64,000 nucleotides of DNA. It comes from Chloropicon primus (Eukaryota; Chlorophyta; Chloropicophyceae; Chloropicales; Chloropicaceae). This document shows, piece by piece, positions 8,489 through 18,592 of the stretch. The position numbers and the translations under genes are program-made. The notes below the pieces were generated by a model. It ran no database searches and was not told where the DNA came from. It was given only the letters and a program-made list of their open reading frames with translations. Location: the NCBI GenBank assembly GCA_023205875.1, contig CP060759.1, positions 1,031,501-1,095,500 on the forward strand, given 5' to 3'. Each line of letters begins with the position of its first letter. The first letter of the stretch is position 1.

Positions 8489-10936
8489 ATGGGTTGCCTC
8501 GCTAGCAAGGGCGCGGGACCAGCGGCCTACCAAGTAGGCAAGCTATCGAAGGGGGCGGAGGCGGAGGACCACGTCGAGGAGACGGAGGCCTCGATTACGG
8601 ATGGCGGCGATGGCTCGAACGACAAGGCGCTCTTCGTGCCGCTCTTCGACGAGGAGTTCCGGTTCAGCAGGACCGTGCAGGGGAAGAAGCTGGTGAGCAA
8701 GGTGACGCAGTCCAAGGCCGCCCCGCTGGAGCACGTCCTGGCCCAGCACCAGGACGAAGAGGGCGTTTCCATGAGCCCGGACGAGGACTACTCGCAGGGC
8801 AAGGAGTTCCTGGTGGAGACTCTGAGGAAAAAGTACTTTTTTGCCCACCTGAGGGACGCCGTGTTCCAGGAGCTGGTCGTGGTCGCAGAGAGGCACCACT
8901 GCTCCGCCCAAGACTCACTGTATAGGGAAGGTGAGGGGATAGACTGCGTGCACCTGATCGAGGCAGGCTCTTTCTTGTGCCTGATGTCGGACAACGACCG
9001 GTCGTTCAGCGCCAAGAAGGGCGACATCATAGCCAGCATGGAGGAGATCCGACTCCGCAAGAGGAACGGGGGAATGTCAGCCGTCTCGGCGGGGACGTAC
9101 TGGACGATAGACATCGGAACCTTCAAGAAGGCTTGTAGAAGCTTCATGGAGTCTCTGGACTACAGGTTTCTCACGCAGGTGGATTATTTCCTCTACCTGG
9201 GCGAGGACCACCTCCTGGAGTCCGCGTTTCACATGCAGGTCATCCACATTCCGAGGGGGCAGGCGCTGAGCCACTACGTGGACACAGGAAAGCATCTTTA
9301 CATTCTGAGGAAAGGAAGCATGTCGGACAACTCCACGGACAGGGTAATCTCGAGCCACCAGGTCTTCGGGGAGGCTGACATCTTCTGCGAGGAGTCCACC
9401 TCAGTGTCCAACTTCTCCTGCCTGGAGAAGTCCCTGGTTTTGCAGCTTCCGCAGTCCAAGTACGAGGACTACCTGGACCACGGCCTCATGGGCATCTTCG
9501 AGGACAAGATTAAGATCCAGATCGTGCAGGAGGTTGCGAGGATCAAGAAGGTCCACGGCAAACGGATGGACGACATCTTTCAGCTGTTCGAGGAGAAGGT
9601 CTACACGTCGGGAACGGCTTTGGCCATGCCCGGAGAGGCCATGGACAGCACAGTGATATTGAAGAAGGGAAAGCTTGTGCAGGTCGAGGAGAGGGGCGGA
9701 AAGATGACCAGCTGCGGCACTCTGAACCCTTACACGGTCTTTGGTTTGACTGCAATGATTAGGAACAAGAGGCCCAACACGGGGATCTGCGTCAAGAGCG
9801 AGTCTGCGACCTGCATCGTTCTGTCGAAGGCTGCCCTGAAGAAGGTCATTCAGGTCGAGGGCCCCCGGAGGAACTCCAGCTTCATCAAGGCGACGGTTCC
9901 GGCCATGACGAAGTCTTCGGTGGCGAAGAAGCCAAAGCAAAAGAAGAAGAAGAAGGGAGGCTATTCTCTTGGCGACTTTAGGCCCATGCGAATGCTTGGG
10001 CAAGGGCAGTTCGGGGTTGTTTTGCAGATGCAACACATCAAGTCAAACAAAATTTTTGCCTTGAAGGTGCAGTACAGAAGAGAGATAGAGGAGTTGGGCC
10101 AGGTCGAGAGAGTCAAGCAGGAGAGGCTGGCTCTGGGGCGGCTGGACCACCCGAACATCTGCAAATTTGTGGACAGCTTCAAGGACGAGAAGGCGGTGTA
10201 CCTCCTGATGGAGGCCGCGAGGGGTGGGGAGCTGTTTTATCACTTAGAGGCGTCCTCCACCAAGAGGTTCGACGAGCACACCGCGTGCTTCATCGCCGCG
10301 TCTGTATTGGGCGCCTTGCAGCACATCCACTCGTGTGGCCTGATATACAGGGACCTGAAGCCGGAGAACATTCTTCTGGACAGCAAGGGTTATCCAAAGC
10401 TGGTCGACTTTGGGTGCGCGAAAATCGCGGAGGAGTCCAACATGACGATGTGCGGGACTCCAGAGTACGTACCGCCCGAGCTCATAAAGGGCCTGGGCTA
10501 CGACTTCAAGTCGGACTACTGGCAGTTTGGCATTCTGCTTTACGAGATGATCTGTGGCTTCACCCCGTTTGAGCCCGGGTTTTGCGCGGACCATGCCACC
10601 AAGGCACGGTTAATTTACGAGAGAATTCTGATGGGGAACGTCGAGTTTCCGAGGCACGTGAGCCCGGACGCGAGGGATCTCATCAAGAAGCTCCTCCTCC
10701 TGCACCCGGACCAGCGGATGGACGGGCTCTTGGACGAGACGGCAAGAGTGATTGAGAACCACTCTTGGTTCCTGTATCACAAGATGACGACGTCAGGGAT
10801 CGCAAAGAGGAAGATCTCTCCTTGCTTGACTCCGGCTTCTGAGAACAGTTTCCAGCCCAACATGGGTGGCATGAACTTCACCAGAATACCTCAGCCAGCC
10901 ACAACGTCCACGAACGTGCTCGATGACGTATACTAG
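8489..10936 (+). CDS. PKG-like AGC kinase with three cNMP-binding-like domains
   Basis: 815 residues, one exon. The ATG at 8489 gives MGCLASKG, a classic N-myristoylation plus palmitoylation signal, which decides the start; the open frame upstream has no ATG. Three consecutive cyclic-nucleotide-binding folds occupy about 125-215, 225-345 and 350-465. The kinase follows: GQGQFGVV at 504, ALKV, YRDLKPEN (Asp622), DFGCAK (Asp640), GTPEYVPPEL, ending near 760. The layout is that of protist cGMP-dependent protein kinases. However, the phosphate-binding cassettes look degenerate: the first lacks both FGE and the conserved Arg, the second keeps FGEAD but has STSV where the Arg-Ala pair belongs, and the third reads FGLTAMIRNKRPNTG, losing the Glu. 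Ligand is therefore uncertain. Membrane attachment by acyl groups is inferred. Confidence 0.92.
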   Translation: MGCLASKGAGPAAYQVGKLSKGAEAEDHVEETEASITDGGDGSNDKALFVPLFDEEFRFSRTVQGKKLVSKVTQSKAAPLEHVLAQHQDEEGVSMSPDEDYSQGKEFLVETLRKKYFFAHLRDAVFQELVVVAERHHCSAQDSLYREGEGIDCVHLIEAGSFLCLMSDNDRSFSAKKGDIIASMEEIRLRKRNGGMSAVSAGTYWTIDIGTFKKACRSFMESLDYRFLTQVDYFLYLGEDHLLESAFHMQVIHIPRGQALSHYVDTGKHLYILRKGSMSDNSTDRVISSHQVFGEADIFCEESTSVSNFSCLEKSLVLQLPQSKYEDYLDHGLMGIFEDKIKIQIVQEVARIKKVHGKRMDDIFQLFEEKVYTSGTALAMPGEAMDSTVILKKGKLVQVEERGGKMTSCGTLNPYTVFGLTAMIRNKRPNTGICVKSESATCIVLSKAALKKVIQVEGPRRNSSFIKATVPAMTKSSVAKKPKQKKKKKGGYSLGDFRPMRMLGQGQFGVVLQMQHIKSNKIFALKVQYRREIEELGQVERVKQERLALGRLDHPNICKFVDSFKDEKAVYLLMEAARGGELFYHLEASSTKRFDEHTACFIAASVLGALQHIHSCGLIYRDLKPENILLDSKGYPKLVDFGCAKIAEESNMTMCGTPEYVPPELIKGLGYDFKSDYWQFGILLYEMICGFTPFEPGFCADHATKARLIYERILMGNVEFPRHVSPDARDLIKKLLLLHPDQRMDGLLDETARVIENHSWFLYHKMTTSGIAKRKISPCLTPASENSFQPNMGGMNFTRIPQPATTSTNVLDDVY

Positions 10937-11183
10937 CTCGCGTAGAGGAATGTGCTTGTATATTAAACGAGGGAATTTCATTGTAGCATTGTATGCACAC
11001 CGTTTGATGACCTTCAAGCTTTATTATTATAAAAAACCTTTGATCAGGGAAGCGTCGTTTCGTCTCCTACTCGGGCTTTCACTCTGATTCATATCTTGGG
11101 CGTACAACTGCAGCCATGCCCCCTCTCGCACACTCTTCCTCCTCTCGCCAGTCGCTCGGCGGGTTCGCGTCCCGTTTTCCCCC

Positions 11184-12143
11184 TCAAGTGGTCTTGGCCT
11201 TCTTGTCGTGGCGCTTGAAGTCCGGCATCATGTGAGCAATGTTGGAGAGTAAGGTGGACAAGAAGTTGTAGTCCATGATCTTCATCATCATCCTGAAGAA
11301 TATTGCGGTCGTGCCAATGTCCACCCAAACAGTCCTGCCGATGGCCTTGAGGATCTGCTCTGGCAGGGTATCGGGGTCGCACGCGAAGTTCTTGAAGAAA
11401 TCGAGCATGTCCATCTTGTGCGCCTTGTCATAAAACCTCGTGGCCACCGGAGATGGGTGGACGACGCAGACGTCCACGCCCTTGCTCTTAACCTCCGCGG
11501 CCAAGCCGGCAGCGAAGGCCGAGATGAAGCTCTTGGTCGCAGAGTACAGCGCAGTGAAGGGGGAGGGCATGCAAGCCGCGGCAGACGACGTGTAAACAAC
11601 GCATCCTCTCTTGTCCTCGCTCACCATCCTCTTGACGAAGTGGTGGGTCACGGACACGGAACTTATGGCATTGCACTCGATGTTGGCGAGCTGCCTGTCC
11701 AGCGTGCTGTCGATGAAGAAGCCCGTGAGCATGTAACCCGCGTTCGCGAAGACGACCTGGACGCTTATGTCCTTGGTCGCCTCCTCAATCTCTGCGAGAT
11801 AGCCCGTCTTCCCCAAGTTGACCCCGATCTCTCTGAACTCGACTCGCTTGAAACGCTTCTTCAGTTCCTTGTACGTTCCGCTGAGGACCTCGTCCGGCAG
11901 AGCCACGAGGCAGACGTTGAGCCCCTGCTTGGCGCACTCCACGGCAAGCGACTTGCCGATCCCACTCGAGGCCCCAGTTACGAGAGCCCACTCGGCCTTG
12001 TACCTCTTCTTCAAGTCCACGGGTGGCAGCGCGTTCACGATGGCTTGAATGAGGACGTAGCCCGCGAAGGATATGGCAGAAAAGGCCGCAAGGACGACCG
12101 CCACCTTCCAAACCAGGTACGAAACTATCGCGTTCAACACCAT
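11184..12143 (-). CDS. short-chain dehydrogenase/reductase, membrane-anchored
   Basis: 319 residues, one exon. An N-terminal hydrophobic segment (about 12-36) is followed by a classical SDR: TGASSGIG cofactor loop at 56-63, NAG at 134-136, and the YSATK active site with Tyr190 and Lys194. Size, anchor and a lysine-rich C-terminus (RHDKKAKTT) recall ER reductases such as the very-long-chain 3-ketoacyl-CoA reductase/HSD17B12 group, but family assignment within SDRs is not secure. ATG 12143 is preferred; the frame is open further upstream, yet that would run antisense through exon 1 of the next gene. Convergent with the kinase (247-bp gap) and divergent from the CtlX-like gene. Confidence 0.85.
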   Translation of the reverse strand: MVLNAIVSYLVWKVAVVLAAFSAISFAGYVLIQAIVNALPPVDLKKRYKAEWALVTGASSGIGKSLAVECAKQGLNVCLVALPDEVLSGTYKELKKRFKRVEFREIGVNLGKTGYLAEIEEATKDISVQVVFANAGYMLTGFFIDSTLDRQLANIECNAISSVSVTHHFVKRMVSEDKRGCVVYTSSAAACMPSPFTALYSATKSFISAFAAGLAAEVKSKGVDVCVVHPSPVATRFYDKAHKMDMLDFFKNFACDPDTLPEQILKAIGRTVWVDIGTTAIFFRMMMKIMDYNFLSTLLSNIAHMMPDFKRHDKKAKTT

Positions 12144-12550
12144 GGTCACTTCAATCACACCGCTGATCCCTTGTTCCCCCTTGATGATCACCACCACCAC
12201 CACCACCACCAACACACAAACACAAGAGAGAGAGAGGATCTCAGTTTCAGTTTCAGTCGCTGGTCCCGACGCCGGACGCCGTGCGTCCTCTCCAAGCGGC
12301 GCGGCGGGTGGAAACGAGAGACCCCGGCGTGACGGCGTCCCCGGATCTCCCCCACCCCCCAAGCATGGTGTCCCTCGCTCCTCCTCCTTGCCTACCTGCT
12401 CTGCTCGGTGGTCTGTTCGGTTGCGCGCCAAGAGGAGGAGCACGATTGAGATCAGAGTTGGCCTCGGCGGCGTTTGGGGGACGAGGGAGGGGAACGATAG
12501 AGGTCGAACGGCGACGAGAGAGTGGTGACGAGGGTGGGGGTTGGGACGGA
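12144..12550. other. divergent promoter SDR / CtlX-like
   Basis: 407 bp between two start codons. It contains a (CAC)n run at about 12190-12213 and three tandem TCAGTT units near 12240-12257. No gene seen. Confidence 0.5.
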
Positions 12551-13817
12551 ATGAGTTCGGTGACTGCGATGAGGACGAGCGTCCTCGCGGCGCGAACCGT
12601 TCTGTCTTGCTCGCAAGCGGTCTCCCTCGCGGGGACCGAGGTGACCCTCCTTCAACAGAACACCACTTCACCACCCACGAAAAGTTTGCTCGGGTACTGC
12701 AGCGAGTTGGTGGCCAAGGGCGGCCAAGGGCTCGTTCCAGGGCATCGACTTCGGTACGCCACGGCGTCCGGTCGGGGGCAGCAGAGCACGAACGAGGTTC
12801 TCATGGTCGCACCGACGGCATTCGAGTACAACTCGTCCGCAGCGGTGGACAACCACTTCATGACGGCCGTGGGCGAGGACGAAAAGAGCCTCGTGAGGGA
12901 GGCCGTGGTGAGGGAGCACGGTGAGTAAGACGAGCGACCGCCCCTTGGGGCAGAGATAGCGTTTCCTTTTCTGCGGCTGACAAGCCTTAATTGTTCGTTC
13001 ACTGTTTTTCCTTTTCCCACAAACAGAGGGCTTGCGCAACATGCTGAAGGATCAGCTCGGTCTCAAGGTCCACCTGTTCGACCACAGCGAGGCTCACGGC
13101 ACGCCCGACGCCGTGTTCCCCAACAACTGGTTCAGTACCCACGGCGGGGGGGAGGTCGACAAGTCGACTCTGGTGACTTATCCCATGAAGAGTGAGAGTC
13201 GAAGGAGGGAGAGGAGGGAGGACATCCTGAGCTACCTGAGGGGGTTGGGGGGCTACGAGAAGGAGCTGGTCATGGAAGAGTCTGAGGGCAAGGGCATCTT
13301 CCTCGAGGGGACCGGGGCTCTCGTGCTGGACAGGGCAAACAAGGTCGCTTACGCTGTCATCTCCGAGAGGTGCGACCGAGACCTGGCGGAGGCCTGGGTC
13401 AAGGAGGTTGGCTACGACAGGCTCGTCGCCTTCCACTCCTACGACGGGGAGGGCCAGCCCGTGTACCACACCAACGTGGTCATGGCGATCGGCACGAGCG
13501 TCGCGGTCGTGTGCACCGACTCTGTCACCGACGCGGGGGAGAGAGCTTTCTTGCTCGACAATTTGAGGGCGCACCGGGCCGTGGTTGAGATCTCCCACGA
13601 CCAGATGTCGCGGTTCTGCGGCAACGTCCTCGAGGTCATGAACGCCAAAGGCCTTCCTTGCTTCGTCATGTCGACCCAGGCCTACGACGCCTTCACGGAC
13701 GACCAGAAGGCGGTCCTCCGCGCCAACCTGGAGGGGGGCGTCCACCACGTCCCGCTCGACACCATAGAAAAGATCGGGGGCGGGGGCGTCCGATGCACCA
13801 TCGCTGAGATCTTCTAA
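12551..13817 (+). CDS. citrulline hydrolase (CtlX)/eukaryotic DDAH-like amidinotransferase-fold enzyme
   Basis: Two exons, 12551-12920 and 13027-13817, joined at GTGAGT...CAG, give 386 residues; the junction reads REH-EGLRN. The protein has the pentein/amidinotransferase fold signatures of the CtlX family: VLMVAPTAFEYN, TPDAVFPNNWFSTH, EGTGALVLDRANKVAYA, YHTNVVMAIG with the catalytic His, GNVLEVMNAKG, and GGGGVRCTIAEIF with the nucleophilic Cys near the C-terminus. CtlX in bacteria hydrolyses citrulline to ornithine; eukaryotic relatives are poorly studied. About 60 residues before the domain are Ser/Thr/Ala-rich and may be a targeting peptide. An 8-bp hairpin follows the stop. It would complement CarB and the ureide permease in this window in nitrogen recycling (inference). 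Confidence 0.88.
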
Positions 13818-13824
13818 AGCCACC

Positions 13825-13844
13825 ATCACTTGTTGGCAAGTGAT
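13825..13844 (+). other. hairpin just after the CtlX-like stop
   Basis: Perfect inverted repeat ATCACTTG/CAAGTGAT with a TTGG loop, starting 8 bp after the stop codon. Possible 3' UTR structure. Confidence 0.5.
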
Positions 13845-13983
13845 TGTGAACAACAATTGTAGCCAGGCCAGTTTCCGTTTTTTTCGTTCCCCTCTCCTCC
13901 CCAGATTTTTTCAAAATATAAAACGGACTGGACTGACAGAAGCCCAAGGCGAGCGAGCGTTTCTCGCGACAAACGAAACGCTT

Positions 13984-14020
13984 CCCCCCCCTCGCGCCAC
14001 CGTCGGGCGCGAGGGGGGGG
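13984..14020 (+). other. perfect 15-bp GC hairpin in leader of Pmp gene
   Basis: Eight C then TCGCGCC at 13984-13998 pairs perfectly with GGCGCGA and eight G at 14006-14020 around a 7-base loop ACCGTCG. It lies 71 bp before the ATG of the large membrane protein, followed by tandem TTCGCCC units at about 14038-14073. Confidence 0.75.
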
Positions 14021-14091
14021 TCGAGATACACGAGATCCTTCGCCCCTTCGCCCTTCGCCCTTCGCCCTTCGCCTTTGATCGAGTACAGACG

Positions 14092-17000
14092 ATGCGCACC
14101 TCGAAGCGTGGCATCCTCCTCCTGTGTGCAGCCTTGGTCCTCCTCCTCGTGGCTTGCGTGCGAGGGAGTAATGGCGAGGCACGCGACTGCGAGGAGAACC
14201 TGGAGAGGGTGAAGCCGCCGTGCGTGGAGGCGTTTCTTGCCGGCGAGGGGGCCAGCTCTGCGTGCTGCGACCTCCTGACGAGTCAGGCGAGTCGGGAGTG
14301 CATAGCGAGCGGGGCGTACGACGACCTGCTTTCCTCGAGCGTTGGGCAAGTCTTTCTCGACCTGCTCGAGGACTGCCCGGAGCCCGAGCCCGAGCCCGAG
14401 CCCGTTGCCGAGGCAGTGGAGGAGGCCGAGGCGAGGCGAGGCGAACCGCCCTGGAGCCTCGGGGTGTGCCTGGATGAAGGGAGGCTGGAGGTGGTTTGGG
14501 ACTGGGAGAGCTTGGTGGATTATGCTTGCCGAGGCGGAGCGGCGTGCACCAGCGACGGGTCCACCGCACCGCCGTCTGTGGTCTTGGAGAGGCGTGTGGA
14601 CCGAGGGAGCGGGGGCGAGGCCGAGATCGTCTCGCAGTGGCAGCGCCTTGACAACACCACGGGCGGAAGTGGCGTCACAAAATTTGTGCACCAAGGGGCT
14701 CCGTGCACGACGACGGGAGACTTGTCGTACAAGCTGTCGATCGTGCGAGGGGAGGGCGTGGTCCTGGCGAGCACCCCGTTCAGAAAGGTACTCCGGGCCT
14801 CCGAGCACACCTTTGTTTCTGGGTTTCACGGCCAGAACAGCCAGGGAAGGTGCGGGTCGTGGAGCCTGCCTTGCAGGAACCTCGGAGATGCCATCGCTGC
14901 CGCATTGGGATCTGAGAGCGAGGCCAGCGTCGTCGTCCTTCCCGGAGAGTACGCGGTCGATCCGAACAGCGGCTTTCGCATCGAGAACGCCACTCTCTCG
15001 GTCACCGGGGTGGGAGGGCCCACGGAAACCACTTTGACGTGCGCGGGGGGGAGCGGGTTTTCGTTCACGGGGGGCGCAGTTGCTCTGCTGAAAGGGCTGA
15101 CAATACGGAATTGCGTGTCTGGGGCCGGGGCAGCGATCATGGCCACGGGAAGCAAGCTCGCAATGGAGGACGTCGCTCTGACCAACAATTCAGCGGCGGG
15201 GGACGGGGCGGTCGGCGGGGCGGTGGCCATTTACGGTGGCTCCGACGTCATCATCGAGAAGTCGCACATCTTTGAGAACGAGGCCACAAAGTACGGGGCG
15301 GGGGTCTACATAAGCAGCTCCCGGGTTTCCTTGGACGGGTGCACGATCCGTTCCAACGCGCTAGTCGCCGCTGGGAGGGGAGCTGGAATCGCAGCCTTCG
15401 CGGACTCTGTCGTGAACATCAGCCACTCCTTGATCAGTCGAAACGAGGGGTACTTTGCCGGGGCTGTCATGGTGGAGAAGTCCAACCTGACGTTGTGGAA
15501 CACGAAAGTCACGAACAATACCGCCAACTACGGGGGAGGCCTGGTCTTCGTCTCAGCTCTGTCCACCATCGAGGGCTCTGAGGTGGAGGGGAACCACGCC
15601 GCTCAGTACGGAGGCGCGTTTCTCGCCGAGTCCGCCCAGTCTGTAACAGTTCGCAACAGCACTCTGAAGCGAAATGACGCGAGGGAAGGGGGCTGCTTTT
15701 ACTCCTCAAATTCCTCCATCGCGATGACAGATGCCGTGCTCGAGGGGAACGAGGCGAGAGCGAGTGGTGGAGTAGGGGCCTACGTTGATTGCGGGTCAGA
15801 GCCCAAAGAAGCCTGCCATTCCTATCTGGCCATCTCTGACTCGTTCCTGAGGAACAACACTGCCGTCCTGGGAGGGGGGTTCTCCTTCAAGTCGGCGCAT
15901 GCCTCTTTCGCGTCCGTGGAGGTCAGCGGGAACACCGCCGAGGAAGGCGGCGGCTTCATCTGCTCATCCTCCTTGATCGAATTGGGGGAATCCCGCGTCA
16001 GCGAGAATCGGGCCACGCGGTCGGGGGGTGCAGCAACGATCGGTCGCAAGTGCACGACCGCCGTTTCTCAGTCCGATCTGGATTCGAATGCCGCCCCAAG
16101 AGGGGGTGGCTTCCACGCCAGCGCGGAGGGACCGGCCGAAGGCTTGCTGACGGTCACGCTCCACGAGTCGAGCATGAGAGGCAACAGCGCTGAGTTTGGG
16201 GGAGCGCTTTTTGGATTCGGTGACGCGGCCTTGTTTGAGCTGGAGAATTCCATCCTGGTCGGTAACCGCGCATCGGATGGGGGAGGAATCCTGCTGAGAA
16301 ACAATGCGAGCCTGCGCATGCGAAATTCCACTCTCAGGGAGAACACGGCAGTGGATGCGGGGGGCTCTGCCTCCCTCTTTGGGGCACCGTGCTCAATCAT
16401 CGATTCGAGGTTCGAGAGCAACACGGCGCGCAGGGGCGGTGCGATCAGCGTGTTCTCCGACTTGGAGGCATACCCAGCGGAGTTCAAGGCCCTCGCTTTC
16501 CAGGACAACGCCGCTCTGGACGGGTCTTCGATCTACTGGTCTAGCAAAGATTCTCCCCGGAGACAGCTTGCGTGCGTGGATTGCATCCACTGGGAATCTG
16601 CGTCGTCGGTCATCTCCACGGAGGCTGTGAAGCTGGGGTTCCTGGCACCATTCAACCCCTTGGTGTACTCCACCGAGGAGGTCCCCACGTTCCAAATCGG
16701 TTTGATCGATTTTTATGATCAGGTGGCCTTGACGTCCCCGAAGCACCTGTGCCAGCTCACCTCGAACGCCAGCCCCGCTCGATTCTCTGACGAGCTGTTG
16801 ATCTCGAGCGAAGGCCAGCAGGAATCTCACAACGGGACCGCGACGTATTCGAGGGTGCGGATGGAGGGCAAGATCGGAATGGATTATCAAGTCCAAGCGA
16901 AGTGCTTTTCTAGCCTCTCCACGGGTAAGCTCGCCATGAGTTTCAACATCACCATATCGGGGTGCAGGCCGGGGCAAGAGCCGGACCAGGACTTGAGGAA

Positions 17001-18550
17001 CTGCATTGATTGCAAGTACGGCTACTACAACTTTGATGGGATCTCGTGCAAGGTCTGTCCGCAGGGGGGCTTGTGCCCCGGGAGAGAGAGGCTGTACACT
17101 CAGGGCGGGTGGTGGAGGCCGAAAAACACTTCAGAGGAGCTTTATCGTTGTCCAAGCGCGGGAAGTTGCGAGTCTGGGGGGGCCAGCGGAGACGGCTTGT
17201 GCAAGCCGGGGAGCCGGGGCCCGGTCTGCGCGCTTTGCACGAAGGTAAGTAGACGAGGAGGAGGAGGAGGAGGAGGTGTTCCGTAATCGGTAACGGACGA
17301 GAATGCGTTACTGAAACTTGTCCCGTGTTTTGCTCTGACGGCAGTCTTTCGAGAAGTGGGGGAACACGTGCAAAAAATGTAGCAGAGCAATCGCCTACGT
17401 CCTGCCACTCGCCGCTGGCGTTACGCTGTCGTTTCTCGTGATCGTGGTCCTGAGCAACTCTGGGCTTCAGGTCGACCCGAGCCAAGACGACTTCATGGTT
17501 CGCACGAATCTCCTGATATCCTACTGCCAGGTCGTCGGCAGGCTCAATTACTACGGAATGGAGTGGACCCCGGCGATCTCCCTGGCTCTTGGCGTGTTCG
17601 ACTACTGGAACATCGGTGACAAGGTGACGAGAAAAGTTTCGTCCCCGCCCTGCAACCTCATCTCCTCGAAGGAGACGTCCTTCTACGAGACCTACCTGTA
17701 CACGATGTCGGTGCCGGTGACGATTGTGCTCGGCTACATGCTTTTGTACAGCCTCAAAAGGTTTTTCTTCCGGGGGAAAAGGGGGCCCTGGAGCGAGACA
17801 GAAGTGGTGGAGGCGAAAGTCTACTGCTGCAGGAACATCCTGTGGCTTCTGACCCTGGTTTACATTCAAGTGGCTAGCATGTCCTTTGAGATTTTTCGGA
17901 CTCATTTGATCGAGGACAAGCAGTACCTGGTGAGCGACTACAACATCGTGGTGAAGGAGGGCGAGGAGGGGTACAAGCCAAAGCACAAGTCCATACTCGC
18001 GGTGGGCACGATGTTTCTTTTGCTCTACGCCGTTGGGATTCCACTCTTCTCGTACGCCCTGCTGAAGTATTGCAGGAGGGACCCTGTGTATCAGGGCGCG
18101 GTGTCGTTTCTGGAGTGCGGGTACAGGAAGGCCTACCATTACTGGGAGGTGCTGCAGATGATGAGGGACCTCTTCATCTCGCTGGTTCCCACCATATTCC
18201 CTCAGAACACGACTTTGCAGAACGCCACCTTGCAGACGGTCCTCATGACCTTTCTCGTGGCCTTGCTGCTGTGCCAACCTTACCAGAAGAGGTCGAACCT
18301 CATCTTGCAGTGCCTTCACCTCTGCACGATCTGGGTTCTCATCAGCGGCGGCGTCGTGATCCAGAGTGGAACCCTCTCGGTGGACGCGCAGGCATCCATC
18401 TCGTCCATTCTGGTGTTCACCATTAATTTCACCCTCATCGTCATTGTCGGAGCGTGCTGCGGTGGGGCCCTCAACTCCAGGTCAAAAGCGGGCGAGGGGG
18501 CGTGGAAGCGCTGGAGGACGTGGAGAAGGAACGAGGTGTGCCCAGCCTGA
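14092..18550 (+). CDS. large Pmp-repeat, Cys-rich, multispanning membrane protein
   Basis: Two exons (14092-17244, 17345-18550; donor AAG/GTAAGT, acceptor GGCAG, phase 0) encode 1452 residues. A signal peptide (MRTSKRGILLLCAALVLLL) starts the protein. About 270-850 is a right-handed beta-helix built from Pmp-like repeats with many GGA/GGG and FxxN-type N-N pairs (RNEGYFAGAVMV, TNNTANYGGGLVF). A Cys-rich GCC2/GCC3-like stretch follows (CRPGQEPDQDLRNCIDC, CKVCPQGGLCPG, CALCTKSFEKWGNTCKKC), then about eight membrane segments, and a basic cytosolic tail. Such proteins form families in algae, oomycetes and ciliates and are presumed surface receptors or adhesins; no function is established. An earlier ATG is absent. 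Tail to tail with CCD, 42 bp apart. Confidence 0.85.
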
Positions 18551-18592
18551 GCCAAGCCAGCACACGTACATCATTCGAGAGGGAAAAATGGA

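Noticed and set aside
12144-12674. Long N-terminal extension of the SDR
   Set aside because: It would run antisense through exon 1 of the CtlX-like gene, is low-complexity, and the hydrophobic anchor begins at ATG 12143.
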